Below are positions 34,083-47,700 of a DNA stretch of 64,000 bases, in pieces. The stretch comes from Bilabrum cf. latius (taxonomy: Eukaryota > Bigyra: Bicosoecida > Bigyra > Bicosoecida): assembly GCA_965178125.1 (NCBI GenBank), contig OZ237743.1, positions 806,001 through 870,000 of the forward strand, given 5' to 3'. Under the pieces are notes generated by a model, which was not told the DNA's origin, did not search any database, and worked only from the letters and a program-made list of their open reading frames with translations. The position numbers were made by a program, and so were the translations under genes. Every line of letters starts with the position of its first letter. Position 1 is the first letter of the stretch.

Positions 34083-37000
34083 TCAAGTGTTAGCCTGCAA
34101 CTCATTCAGACTTTCGATAAGCGCAGCGATTTGCTGCCGTCGCACTGGTTTTGTCAGCACCTTCTGCGCCCCGCAATCTACGAACCACCGCTGGTCCTCA
34201 GCAAGCGCGTTGCCTGTCACACCCACAACGGGCACGCGGGACACAGACTGCCTAGAATCAGCGCGGACGGCGGCAACCATCTCGGGGCCATTCATCCGTG
34301 GCATGGAAAAATCCAAGAGGATTAGGTCGCAAGCCAGCACCAAGCGGTCAACATTGGGGCTGCCTCTCGCACCTCCGCGCGATGCGCCCGAAAAGGAGGC
34401 TGGCGCGGCACCTGTACTGCTCTTGAGGGTGTCAGCTTCATCAGCCAAGATCTGGATGGCCCTCAAGCCGTCTTCTCCATCTTCTGCGGTTAGCACACGC
34501 ACATTGTTCACGCAAGATCGGACTAAGCGCTGCATGAATGTCCGGTTTGTGCGGCTGTCGTCCACCACCAGAACCGTGAGGGGTCTCCGTAAGCCATCAT
34601 CATGTGCAGCTACACTAGGTGTACGTGCCTGTGGTATGAACTCTATCTTGGGCTGATCAGTAGCAGCTGTTGCATGACCGGGTATAGCCTGATCGGTTGA
34701 TAAACCCGCTGCACCTCGAGCACACTGGCCAAGCTTGTTCTTTCGCTTTACCACGCGCCTTCGCTTCCTTCTTTCAGGTCTCACCCCATGTGCCTTACCG
34801 CCATGTTGCTGTGACGCACCTGCAGCCTTCTTGCTGCCTTGCTCCTACTCGACCTTGCTGCCTGCTCTTGCCTGGCCCGCACTGATTGACTTCTCACAGG
34901 CGCCTCGGTCAGCTGGCGCACCATTGGCTATCACCATGCTTGGTGCAGGCATCACCCTTGAATCAACCTTCAGCCAAGCATAAAATATACTACCAACGCC
35001 GTACTACGCCGAAAATCCGACGCAGCCCCCGTGCAGCTGCAAGACAGACGCTGTGATGGCCAGCCCCAGCCCTGACCCCTGCCCCTCAGCGGTGAGGATG
35101 CCCGAGTGCAGCGTCTCGAAGGGGGTGAACACTTTGCCCCAGTCCTTGCGCCGAATGCCAGGACCCTGATCGTACACCCACAAGCACAGCCCTTCGTGCT
35201 GTGCCGGCGACATTTCTGAATCGCCACGTATGGATGACTCGTGCAGTTCCATATGCTCCCTGACCGTATCCGTGGCACTGTATGCTTTGCATGCTTCCAC
35301 GGAGTCACCACTACGCCCTTTGGTAGTAAATACACATCTGCCATCCCCCACTTCGTCAGCGTCGCCGGCAGTGCTAGCTGTAGCTACCTAGTCCCGAACA
35401 ATGCGCTGCATGCTTAAGGAAACAGCTTCGGGCAAATTTGCAGTTGCCAAAGACCACTCTGCTGGTGACCACAGGTACGGCGGTCTGGTTGAGGCACCAA
35501 GCACAACAACTGGCTTAGACTGTTCCTACCAATCAGTGCTAGCATCGCGCAGCCTGTGTATGCTCCTCTCGTGCGGGCGAGACCACTTCAGAGCGTTGGA
35601 CGTGAAGTTGTAGAGCGCCCCACGCAGCCTAATCGCGTCGCACAGGACTTCGACTCGACCACTCGGAGAGAATCCATCTTGAACCAGGAGATCCACGCCG
35701 ACTCCATCGGCCTGCGACTGGAACGTCCTTCGAGTGTCCTCCAGCACGTTTGGCAGCAGCCTGTTCCACCGCTTGTCGATCTGGAACCGACCAGACTCGA
35801 TGTGCTGCAGGTCAAGGATGTCGTTCAGCGTGGTCTGCATGGACTCAGCCGCTGCCTCGAGGGAAGGAAGCGTCTCCGTCAACGTATCAATAGCCTTGTG
35901 CAAATCATGCTGTTCATCTACGCTGATTACACTGGCTGATGAGGCAGCAGCAGATGCTCCCACAGCTCTACCTCTACCGGAGGCCTGGACTGCTCGTGAT
36001 GCAAGCGATGCCGCCTCTGCGCAGAAGTCGAGTCCTATTGCAATCGAGTTTAGAGGCACCCTGCATTCGTGCGAGAGGAAACGCAGCCGAGACTATAGGG
36101 CTTGCCTCTATCTGGTGGCCTAAATGACCGCCATCTGCAACGAGTTCGACGTTCTGGACAACAGAAACATAAGGAAGAGCAGAGAAAAACGGAAGAATAA
36201 GTATGCGACCCGCTCGCCAATGTACACAGTCGAAAATGCCTGCACTGCCGCCGGCCAAGCTTGTGTGTACAGCTCTGCCGTGGAAATGTCCTGCACCTCC
36301 TCAGGGCACCGAATGACGTTACTTAATCCGGTCAGCCTGCCGTACGTACATGGGCACAGCCTGTTCGTGTTAGGTTCAACACCCGAGACGATTCGATTGA
36401 CCCCAATGGGGGCTACCGCAAGAGCTGTTAACAGGAACTTCCAGGCAAATGCTAGCACCTCGGACCTATCCACAATGGAGACAATGTTGTTGGCGCCGCT
36501 CGAGACAGTGCTGTCGGGAGCCGCGTCGCCTTCCGAAATTCTAAGCCACTCCTTGCCCTACCAATCCTTCGCATCACTCGCCCCAGACGTATCCATGTGG
36601 CTCCCACAAATAGCTGTGGAGATCTACTGGGGCAGAGAGCATGCCGCAGCGGCAGTGACCACCTGCTTGTGAACAGCAGCTCCCCATGTCATCGGGCGCA
36701 GCTCCACCGGGAGTGGGACCTGCACTGCGCCGTGGACAGACTTCCTCAACTGGGCTCGGCGCCTTGACTGGGATTTTTTCCCCCCCAATGGCTCGGCATC
36801 CCTGATGCAGCAGTCGTCAAGAGCCAAGAGGTTGCGAAAGTACCTTGACCTGCAAGACGACATCGACTCGGTCGGGTGGAACCCACTCGAGACAGCGTCG
36901 TACTCCTTATCTGCTGCCTCCTATATAACATCCATCCCAATAACTGGAGTAAGAACGAATGCGAGCAATCCGAAAAAGCTGGCAAACATGTGGACTACGC

Positions 37001-38468
37001 CCAGCCCAGCATACGCTGCCATTGCCCCCACGGAGGTGCTCGATACCGGTATCCTGCTCTGCGTATCCTCCACAATGTACTCAATGTCCACGTTCTACCA
37101 CTGACTGATTTTGGATTGCAAGGCTGCATTCGGGCCAATCTAGCTGCAGCTGAAGTTCTGGCTGGCCGCCCCAACCGCAATGGCCGCCTCTGCCTGCCCC
37201 ACCTCAGACAGGCAGCTAGTGGCGAGGGCAGACCCAGGCCGAACGAGGCTATTACCGATTGCCGAAAGCATGTCCACATTCATTGTGTCTTTGAAGCGTT
37301 TCAGCGTGTCTTGTGTGCGATTAGATTCGCCGAAGCTGTTCAAAAGCGTCTGCACCTCGTCGGCGGCGCGCGCCCCTGGCTCGCCTAGAATACCCTGAAG
37401 GCTTGCTGCCGCCAGTAGCCAAACGGGCTGGTCGTCCATCCCGTACACCACAGGTCTCTCGTACCCAGCTGCTGTAAGTTGACCGCTTACCATGGTAGCA
37501 TTCTGGCTGTGCAGCGAAGTGGCCTAGCACCGGTCCCACCTGTCTCGCAGCGATGCCGTAGCCTCCCTGCCGGCACTCAAAGCTGATGTAGCAGCGTCCT
37601 AGTTCATGATGTAGAGCATTGCACTGAACGGATAGAAGCCCCAGTACACGACCGCAAGGCATATTAGCCAGAAGGCCGTCCTGTGCTGCTTCGCCCTGAT
37701 CTCGGCGCTTGGGTCACGGGACAGTGCTGCGCCAACCACGACAAGTGATAGGCAGCCAACAATCAAGAAGGCCGTGAGCACCCATATCTCTCCAACGGAT
37801 ATCAGGCGCTAGTCCTTAACCACCGAGGCAATGTCGTGCACGTTAAGGTCGCTTCCTCGCCCGGTCGTGGCACGAAGGATGTAGAGTACCCCAGACCATA
37901 GCTCCAAAGGCATCACGCCGATAATTGTTGTAGAGCCGTAACCCCACGCACTAGCTTGCCACTCAGAGGCCGAAGGGGGCAGATACACAAAAAATGAGTC
38001 TGCGACCACGACCGCAGAGGCGACCAGCAGGAAAAGAGCATGAATCGATTGGTGTGACCGCAGGCCCTGTGCGACGAGCGACGTATACAAATTTAATGCC
38101 ATACTAAAGCAGACAATCACTGATATTGCCAAGTATATCCCGCCTAGGGCACCTAATCCATTCTGTGCCGCTCCAACAATCGAACGCGATTGTACTGAAT
38201 CGCCTGTTGACGGCAGGGACACAACTAATTCCCTTTGCATTTGCAAGTCAGTTCGCCCACCATGTATAGACACAATATTATTGGACAGAGCATCGATCGC
38301 AATCACACCACCAAGCAAAACAATCGATGCAATAATCATTGTTATCACTGCTGGCTGAAACAACGCATATACAGCAGTAATGGTTTGCTCGGCATCATAC
38401 TTATAGAGCTATTTCTCTTGTCCACCATCTGATGGAGCGGCAGAGGCTGCACCGACTCCTGCCGGCAT
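34083..38468 (-). CDS. membrane hybrid histidine kinase 2 (paralog of kinase 1)
   Basis: One exon of about 1,461 residues, ATG 38468 to TGA 34083. It has the most sense TAGs in the window, sixteen: 38409, 37809, 37599, 37524, 37140, 37095, 36921, 36624, 36558, 36120, 36108, 36093, 35526, 35388, 35004 and 34845. The layout is that of kinase 1: N-terminal membrane spans, an extracytoplasmic loop, further spans, FLSHECRVPLNS (His near residue 800), DQGPGI, GQGSGLGLAI, then a receiver domain (VLVVDDSRTNRTFMQRL, LILLDFSMPRMNG, VLTKPVRRQQ). Two TAGs just before the phosphoacceptor align with Gln in kinase 1. The start is the first ATG after an in-frame TAA about 100 bases upstream. Confidence 0.83.
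35053..35182. repeat. 130-bp identical block shared by the two histidine kinases (copy 2)
   Basis: Perfect copy of 30309-30438, in histidine kinase 2. Synonymous sites are identical too, unlike the neighbouring paralogous sequence. Confidence 0.92.
35710..35858. repeat. 149-bp near-identical block (copy 2)
   Basis: Counterpart of 31257-31405 in histidine kinase 2, with the same length and strand and two differences. Confidence 0.9.
36093..36110 (-). other. two sense TAG codons aligned with Gln of the paralog
   Basis: TAGs at 36108-36110 and 36093-36095 lie in R-TAG-RQAL-TAG-SRLRFLSHE of kinase 2. Kinase 1 reads RKQKAALQASIRFVSHE. Anchoring on RF-SHE without gaps places both TAGs opposite Gln. 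Confidence 0.85.
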
Positions 38469-38752
38469 GGTTCCTCTTGAAATGCTATTTCCGCCATGCC
38501 AATCGACGTGTCGCGCGCGGTGTTCCGGTATGCCGCGTGAGACGGTGCCGCGAGTAGAGCGAGATTATGGAAGTTATTGGTAAGCATAACGTATAAATGA
38601 GGCCGCACATAAGTAGCCAAGCTCTTCTCCACCTAATCCGAAGCCGCAGTGCTACAACCGACACAGACAGCAGTGTCCGTGAGGTGCACGACAGCATCGA
38701 GGAGAGAGCAAGCGCAATTCAAGCGGCGCTCATTTCAAGATATCAAGCATAA

Positions 38753-41700
38753 TCATGAAGTAGTCTAATCCTCTTGCTGCTCAGACTCCCCAGCAGAAAG
38801 CCTCCTATTCGATTTGATGCCAGCTCGCAGGGTGCCGATAGAGCTTGGTAGCCCGCTGGCGGCAGTCCTGGCTGTGCTCGCCGCTGCTGCACTCGCCGAC
38901 TGCTGCCCGAAGGCCTTCCTCTTCCTGCCACTAGTAGCCAATCGTCCTCTTCGCTGCGCAGGATTTCGCATGGATGCGAGTGCGGCAGCAGTGCTGGGCG
39001 ACTGCCCCTGGCCACCAGCAGATCCGGCAGCAGCGGCAGCATCCATCTCCGCATCACGCACTCTGACCCGCAGCTCCTTCACCTGACCTGCCATAGCAAG
39101 GTACTGCTCTCGTAATACGGTCCAGACTCCCTGGTCGGGCGCATCGAGCATGGCCCGGACAGTGCCCTCGCCGACCACGTCAGATTCCAGGTCACCACCG
39201 GGCTGAGTGGATCCCGCGGTGCCATCACCCGCAGACTGTTGCTGCATTTTGAGGAACATTGGGTTCATCTGCTGGTTGCCTGGATCAATCCTGTCGCCCT
39301 TGCGGTAGGCAGAGGCCGTGTCTTGCACAACACCCCCTGCGGCAGGCCCGTGGGTAGGAGCGCTCGCACCTCCCAGCGGCTTGCCACCTTTCTTGAAGAC
39401 ATTCAGCTTGCCCTCCAGCGCGGCCTCTTTGGCGTTCCTCACGGAGATGATGTTGTACACCTCCGCACACACGACGACGAAGAAGTAGATGATGCTGGAC
39501 GCGATGATCACCACCACCAGGATGGCCAGCCCCTCCCTCTCCGTCTCCCTGCTGTCCTCCTCGGCGAGAGCCTCAAACATCACGCCGGACAGCATCACCA
39601 GCAGGGCACACGCAAGCAGAGTCGACTCAAGCGTGTTGTAGTCGAAAGCACCCTGCACCAGCATCTCGCCGGCCCGCTCCAGCGTCAGCTCCTTGGGCGC
39701 TCCAGCCACCATCGTGTTGCTGTGCCCAGACTTGCGCCATTGCCGCATCATGCCTCGGATGTCGTCGCGCAGCTTCTGATGCACCGGGTGGCCCTCCTTG
39801 GCTAGCCTCTCGTGCTCTTTGAGCTCGTTGGGGAAGCGGGCGGGAGACATGAACGGGTTGTAGATGACCTGCATGGTGTACGCGAAGAAGACCACGAGGA
39901 GAGCAGAGGCCATCTGCAGGGAGGGCGTGCGCACGTACAGCAGCGAGGTGATGGCCAGCACGAACTTGCGGGCCAGCAGCACGAAGATCCAATGCACGTA
40001 GTCGGGCCTGAGCTGGTAGTAGGTCCGCGAGTACATCTTGCGCACGTCGAAGGCAAGGCGGTTCTCCTCCCTGGTCTCGCCACGGCCCATGGCGCGCAGC
40101 AGCTGGTCAATCATGAACAGCCTCCGGTTGTAGTAGTGCGCGTAGGCCATGAAGCCAGGGTAGATCACGGCGTAAGCAATCATGGCAATGATGGCCCACG
40201 GCAGCAAGGTCTGGTGCACGCCGCCCTTGAGATCGCAGGGCTCGTGCACGGCCTGCAGGTACATGATCGGGTCGCCGTTCCGGTCCCTCTCCACGGGATT
40301 GCCGCTGGCGCTGCAGTTCAGTGCGTCGAATATAATCCGGACCATCGGGTAGAACGAGAAGTAAAGAAGTAGAAGGGACATCTGCACGAGCATCCCAGTG
40401 TGAGTAAAGGCCTTCTTCTTGTCGGAGCCCCTGCAGCACACTTTGTACGCCGAGTAGCCGTAGTTGACGGCCAGCAGCATCAGGAAGATGGCTGGGATCA
40501 GCAGCACGAAAGCAGTCCATTTCTCGACAAAGTCCACGTCAGGCACGATACATTCGGGCGCCGTCAGCTCGATGTTCAGGTTGAAGGCAGACAGCACGTG
40601 GAAGAGCTCCTCTAGCATCTCCGGCCAGCGCACCCGACTCGAAGCCAGAGTGGCCACCACCTGGAAGTAGTCAGTGCCGATCGAGATGAAGGCGATGTTC
40701 ACCTGGGCCCGGTTGAGCGCGAACGCGGCGAACGCACCCGCCATGGCAGCGATGATGAACAGCACGATGAACACCTCCGGGTTGTCGGGGCACTCCACGC
40801 ACAGCCCAGACCTCTTGTAGTACCCCTCGGCGCACTGCGAGCACCGGAAGGGCCACCGCTCCGCGCTGTACCCCACGGCGCACTCGTTGTTGCCCAGACA
40901 GGCCTCCGAGGGCTCGCAGGGCGCCATCGTGTTGCAGTTGGGGGGGTCTCGAGTGGGCACACGGGCGGCCGTGCAGTAGCTCTCGCTGCGGCCATCGGGA
41001 TCCTCGAGGCCGAGGAGGTTGAAGTACCCGGGGATGGAGCGGGGCTCGGACTGGCACGCGAGGCACCCGGTGCGCTGGGCAGCCAGCTCGGGGTTGGGCT
41101 GCCCGTCCTGGTACATGAGTGGAACTGTGAAGTTGGTGAACCCGATGAACCCGTCGTTGTAGCCGTCACACTGTGCCCCCAGCGGGCAGGAGATGCAGTG
41201 TTCCCCAGGCTGGCCGTAGTAACCCGCCGCGCACACCGTCTCGAATGCGAACCCGGGCGTGGCTGCCGATGTCTGTCCCGCCACGGTGATGTTGATGGGC
41301 TTGTATCCGACCTCGAGCCACTCCAGGGAACAAGTGACGATCTGCTGCTCCTCGGGTGTGCCGGCGTTGTCGAGCAGCGACCCGCGCGTGTCGATGGACC
41401 GGATGGGGTTGCGGCAGGGGCGGCCGTCCACCCACACCTGCAGCACACGCTCTTCGTCCGTCCATCCGCGCGTATCCAGCGGGCCAAAGTTCCTGCCGAC
41501 GATCGTTAGTGCTGAGCTGCGCTCACGAAGGGAATCCTCGTCGTCTTCTAGCAGAGCACCGGGTGGTGGCACGATAGTAGCAGTGTCATCGTCCAGCCAC
41601 GGGTGGCGTTTCATCCGCAGGATGTTCGGCCGGATGTCGGTGATGACGGGGGGATCATAGCTCCACATGATCGGATCACTCTGCGCGATAATGTCGCCAT

Positions 41701-44700
41701 CGGAGCCGGCGATAGTCACCCGCACCTCCTTGTTCATGCCTATGCCTGGCAGAGACACGAACCGAAGCTCTCTATCAGTGTGAATCGTCACGCCAAAGCC
41801 GTCCCGCTCACGACTGCAGCTCTCCAACTGCCCGAAAGAAAGCGGAAGCGATGCCGAAAGCGGAGTGACAGCGCTGCTCACGCATCCCTGCGCAAAATCA
41901 ACGCGGACCATGTACGGCGGTGGGAACTCCAGTGGCAAGTCGGTCGAGTCGCCGGGCCGCAGGGGCGCTGGAGGCAGTGGCAAGGTCGGGCCGCCCTGCC
42001 CGTACGGGTCGAAACCTTGCAGCCTGCGCCCAAGCGGCAGCTCCTCTGTAGTGTTGCGCATGCCATTCAACACTGAGGTTGAACCCCAGCCGAACCCATA
42101 CCCTTCCAAAGACACGATCGAGCCGCCTGCCGTGCTTCCCGTCCCTGGTGAAATCGCTTGGATCACGGGGCGATCGTAGCTCAATAGAGCAGACCCCAAG
42201 TTGTCCTCCATCGCGCGCGGCTGTCCAGCCGCATTGGTGCCTAGGCTGCTGGCCAGCAGGTCAACTTCGTGCCCTCCAATGTACAGCACGAAGCGCCGGT
42301 TGCCCATACCTGGAGGCATCTCCACAATCACGCGCCCATGTGAGTGCACCCGGATGCGGCCGCTCCACACTTCGCCTTCCCACGGGTTATTCATGCGGCC
42401 GTCACACGTCAATGCAATGTCTCTTCTTGCAGGCAAGAACACGCACAAACCGCGCTCAGTCCCAGCGGCCCCGGCGATGGATGGATCGCCAAAGTCAGTA
42501 CCAGTTAGCGTGATGTTAAAGCCACCCGATGCCGGTCCACCGAAATCGAAGCTGCCCTCCGGCCTGGGACCCTGGAACGAGGGCGTCTCTGATACCACGG
42601 CCGCAGAGATGGTCGGAGGGTTGTACGAGTACATCCCAATGCCAACACCTGTCTGGCCACTGATTTCGACCTCGATGTCAATACCCATACCGATACCAGC
42701 GGGTGCAGTACACGTGATCCTTGAATGGGACGCGATACGGATCGCTGAAACACACACCCTGCCTCCGATGCGAACGACTGGCACCTCTGACTCGAGCAGA
42801 GTGCCGAAATCGTTGCCATCGATGATCACCAAATTGCCTCCGAGGGTAGGACGGTCTGTCGTTTGAATGGATTGAACGCTTGGCAGCCTGTACCAGACGC
42901 GAGGCGAGATGGCCGTGGGCTGGTCGCCAACCATGATGTCAAGGACGTACCCGTCGGCAGACCCGGTCTCGGCCACGCCGTTGCCCACGCCCTCGCCCAG
43001 CCCAACCACAATCTCAGTGTGGCTGCGACTGATTGCCGTGGCACCACCCGACTGGCGGATGCTGGTCATGTTGCCAAGCAGAACCCACGAGGCCTCGGCA
43101 CCGTTACGACCGTGCACCAGTTGAGGAGCGATCCCGAGGTTCTCACCCACGATTCGAACCTAGCCGCCTCGGGTGGGGATGCGCGCTGGCGCGTTATCGA
43201 GAGCAGGACTTGAGCTTTGCAGTTCCCATGCACTTGTGGAGCTCGGGCGGGCGTAGATCGCCGTTATAGTTGGAATGGCGTAGGCAATGCGGATCGCATC
43301 CGACTGTCCTGGAGTCTGCCCACGGTACACCACTAGCGGATTGTCGCTACCCTGGCCCTCGGGCAACCGGCAGTAGATGTCTAGCTGCGCGGTGGAAGGG
43401 TCGGCAGACGCATCAAGCTAGGACTAGATATCAAGGGCCACCTGCGCTGGTGTCCTGGCGTTGCCGTTTGAGTCTGTTATGGGGCAGATGCCCCCCTGTA
43501 GCCCCACCTCGATGCGCAGGGTCTCGGCTGCCTGCAGGTTCCCGATCCTGACGTGCAGGATCTCCCCACCCTGGGTGAGGAAACCGTCCTGCTTCCCCAC
43601 CAGACCAAACACACGGGGACTCTCCTGGCGGTATTCCCGCTCGGGGCTCATCTGCCAGTGCTGCTGCGGCACGTTGCTGGCCGGGCGAGTGACGACCCGG
43701 AGGCGGCCTTGCGTGACAGAGGTCACCAGTTCGATCCGGTCGTCCCGCCATTGCCTCCAGCGAGTCGTCATGTTGCGTGAGAGGGCCACGAATGTCGGGA
43801 GTTCCGCATCTTGGTCCGTGTTGATGGTTAGCCCCGCACCGCCGATTTCCGTCAGCTCCACGTAGCTCGCTCCGGTGCTCGGCCCGAGGTTCGCACCGAC
43901 GATCTCGACGATCCGCAGTTGCTCCAGCACTGCTAGGGATGGACCACTTGATGTGCCGTTGGACCCTGCACCTGTGCCATCCACCACGTCGTCGCCGAGA
44001 GCACGCCTTGCCGCGTAGACGTCCTGCGGGCTCGTCGGTTCAAGCCTCCGCAAAGTCACGAAGCTGATGAAAGGCGGGTCGTACGAGAAGCGGGCCGCGG
44101 CAACGTCCTCGGAGCGCCGTCCAGTCCACCAGTTCGGCGGGCGGTACGAGATGACCCTCACCGGGATGTCCTTGCCCACACCGGCGGGGATGGGCACGGT
44201 GATGGACTGGGCGGCTGCTGCAGGCAGGTTGTTGTACCACGTGGGGCTGCCAGTGCTCACGGCCGCCTGCACCTGGTCGATGCTCGGGATTCGGGCGGAA
44301 GCTTGCAAGAAGCTCGTGCCCTGCCCCCAGTCGTTCACTCCCATCACCACACGCACGTCTGCATTCGGATCACGCAGTCCCAGGTTCGAGCCCCGGATCG
44401 TCAACGAGGCCCCATTGGGGCTTGAAGGCGCACGCGCTGGCGCGATCGATGACACCACCGGCGCGGCAAAATCGAAGCAGCGGTCTTCAGGCTGAGTCGT
44501 AGTGTCATCGGTGGCTTCCTGGTCCGCGATGAGCATGCCGAAGCACAGGCCTTCGCCGATGCCTGGCGGCAGCGTGACGTCGATGCGCTGGTGGGACACG
44601 ACAGCGAAATCGACCGGGTCATAGAAGTTCTAGTCTTGCGTCTGGCTGCCATTTCGAGAGATTCCAGACAGGGTCACGCCACCTACGGAATACGCGATGC

Positions 44701-47700
44701 GCTGCACAAGGCCGGCGTCACCGTTGAATCCGGTCCCACTGGGGCCAAAGTACCTTCCAGCGATGCTGAGTCTCACGCCACCTTCAGTAGAGATGCCGTT
44801 GACATTCACTGGGGAGGACATTGCACCGACTGGGTGGATTGAGGTGATCACCGGGGCGGAGTAAGAAGTTACTGGGTTGCTGCTGTTCTGTCCGTCCACG
44901 CGAACGATCCAGTCGAGCGCACTCCCGGCACCCTGACCCATGATGCAGCTGATCTGCCTGTCTGGCACTGTCACCTCACACGAACCTGTGGCTGGAAGGA
45001 AGCGCAGGCGGGTCACACTGTCGTCGCCTGCACTGCCGGACGCATCCCCGGCGAGCGGCCGGCCGATCTCCTTGAAGTACTGCACGTGAATCCGGCCGTT
45101 CCATCTGCCAAAGTTCCTGCCGTTGATCATGATCTCCTCAGATCCGGCCGTATCAGCAGCACCCACAACATCAGACCCAGTCGGTGCGCTGGGACTAGCT
45201 TGGAAAGAGGCAAGTACGGGCGGGCCGTAGCTCATGCCTTCTGGAGGGGCGTTGAACGGCACCTCGCTCCTCTGGCCCGACACCTCAACGACGAGGGCAT
45301 GGCCGCGGCCTGTGCCCGGGGCAGTCTCGCAGGTGATGTGCGTCTCAAGCAGCGCCGCTCCGGAGGTACCCGCTGCCACCATACGGCACCCAACTGCCTC
45401 GTAGAGGTCAGCATCGGCACCACCATAGTACACTCGAACAGGCACAGTGAATCTACCGTTTACTGGTAGAGTAGCAGGACCCAAGGAAGAACCATCGATC
45501 CGGATGATCTGTCCGCCTTCAGTGTTTGCATCTGTTGCACCAGCACCCCCCACTGCTACAACAGACGGCTTGGCGTACCCGAAAGGACTCCCGTTCCTTG
45601 GCATCGAAAGCTGTGCGCTTTGACCACCCACAGTGACCCGAAGCCGGAATCCGGATCCAGACCCCGCAGGATACTCGCAGAACAAGCGAGTATGCGGCCT
45701 CGACCCGTCGTGCACGCAAGGGCCAAACGGCAGCAGGATGTCCTGCTCCACAGTTGCATTGGACCAATCCGCGTCCCTGGTGTTCAATACAAAGACAGCC
45801 TCTACAGGCGCTGATGCGGGTCCGAACTGGTCTCCTTCAACCAAGAAAAAGTTGCCGCCTGAGGTTGACAAGGAGCTTGCACCATTCCCACCGAAGCCGA
45901 CCCGGCCATCAAAGACGACTGGCGGCAGGTACGATGTCCCGTCAAGACCATCAGCACCGGCTGGGATCAGCCCACTCTAGTTTGCCACGGACACCATCCA
46001 GGCGTGAGGCCCGCCAGATCCAGGGGCACTAAGGACCTGAATGCTGCCGTGATCCACCGAGAGTACGCGCGCCGCATAAGTAGTTTCTGCTCCTGTAGGC
46101 CCGTACGATACAGTGACAGCACCTGGACGGGAGGTATATGAGGGCGGACCAAAGTTTGCCCCGTTGATCACAAATGTGTCTCCGCCAGTTGTGTTCATCA
46201 GCCTGCGGCCGACCGCGTCTCGTACGCTCACAGGCGCGGGAGCAGCAAACGTTGACACGAGCGGGATGTTGCTGGAGGCATTTCGGCCCGGGGCGATATA
46301 CAGCTGCCAGCGCCACCCGGTGCCTGCCCCCTCAGGAGTCAAACAGGCGATGTAGGATACCGACGATCCCACGGGCCGGCCCACAGGGGCAACTGCTGTG
46401 GAGTTGCCCTCGTCGTCTGGTGCGCTGGCCACGTCATCGTCCCCACCGACATCATCAGAGCCAGTGTCCCCATCGGGAGAGGAGCCATCATCATCGATAC
46501 CTAACAGCTGGGACTCGTTCACGCCTTGAAACCTGCATTCAACGGTGTACTCCAGACCCGAGGACACGCCAGCACCATCTTCAGCCCTGGCAGTCACCAC
46601 GGCCCACGGGTCATTGCCACGTACGAAAATGTTCGTCCCGTAGAACTGCACTACCTGTCCGCCTTCCGTGTTGAGCGCGAACGAGCTGAACGGCTCACCC
46701 TAGATGCCACCCCCTTCTTCTCCGCTAGACCCGCCTGGCACATCGCCCCCTGCGAGCAATACGCCGCTGATGATCGGATCGTCGGTAGTAATGTTGGCAA
46801 GCACATAGAGTGTCAGCACGGACTAGCTGGTCCGTCCGCCCAGATCTCTTGCAGTGATTGTCAGCGTGTCCTTGGCCTTGATACGCCTGCCGTCCTGCTC
46901 GAAGGCATCCATGGACTCGAAGTTCGCAGAAGCAGCTGTTGCAACAGCATACACTCTCCCGCCCGCATCGACGTCAAACAGGCCCAGCGCAGACGGACTC
47001 GTCGAGAACGTCGCGGAGTCGCCTGCATCGGGGTCAGCCACCCTCACATTGGCGCCCAGAGTGACATCCTCCGCATACTGCGTCTCGTCGATAGCGTACT
47101 CAGTCTCAGAGGCCAAGACTGGTGGCTCATTCACGTTGGATAGGACAATCGTAAGAAACCCATCGCTGAACACGGTGGAGTCATCCGAGTCCTCAGCGCG
47201 GTAGAGGATGCTGAAGCGGTTCTCGGGCCCTTCAAAGTCAAGAGCAAGCGCATCCACAACGACGCGCACTGACCCATCGGGGTCGATCTTGAACCTCCTG
47301 CTGTCCCCGAACTGCATCGAGTATGTAAGCTCGTCGTCCTCGGGGTCCTGGGCCACCAACCGGCCGACGAGCGTGTTGGCCACAGAGTTCTCGGGCACGG
47401 TCATCTGGGCATCCCCAGCGATGGGAGGGTCGTTCGAGTCAATAACGTTGACGTACACGGTCTTCGTGGAGTTGGCCTGCTGCGGGCTGCCCACGATGTA
47501 GGCGTTGATGAGCAGCGTAAAGTAGTTGCGCTGCGGGTTCTCGAAATCGAGCCCTCCATCAACGGCCAGCTTCAGCAGCCCGGAGCACCCGTCGATCTCG
47601 AAGATGCCCAGGTCGTTGCCCGCGAGGATCTCATAGATGATGGTCAGTCCGCTGCCTTCATCCACGGTGGCATTGAGCGTGCTACCGACGGCATCGCCCC

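Noticed and set aside
39239-40372. Plus-strand frames rich in His, Val and Arg
   Set aside because: Shadows of the membrane domain of the giant receptor.
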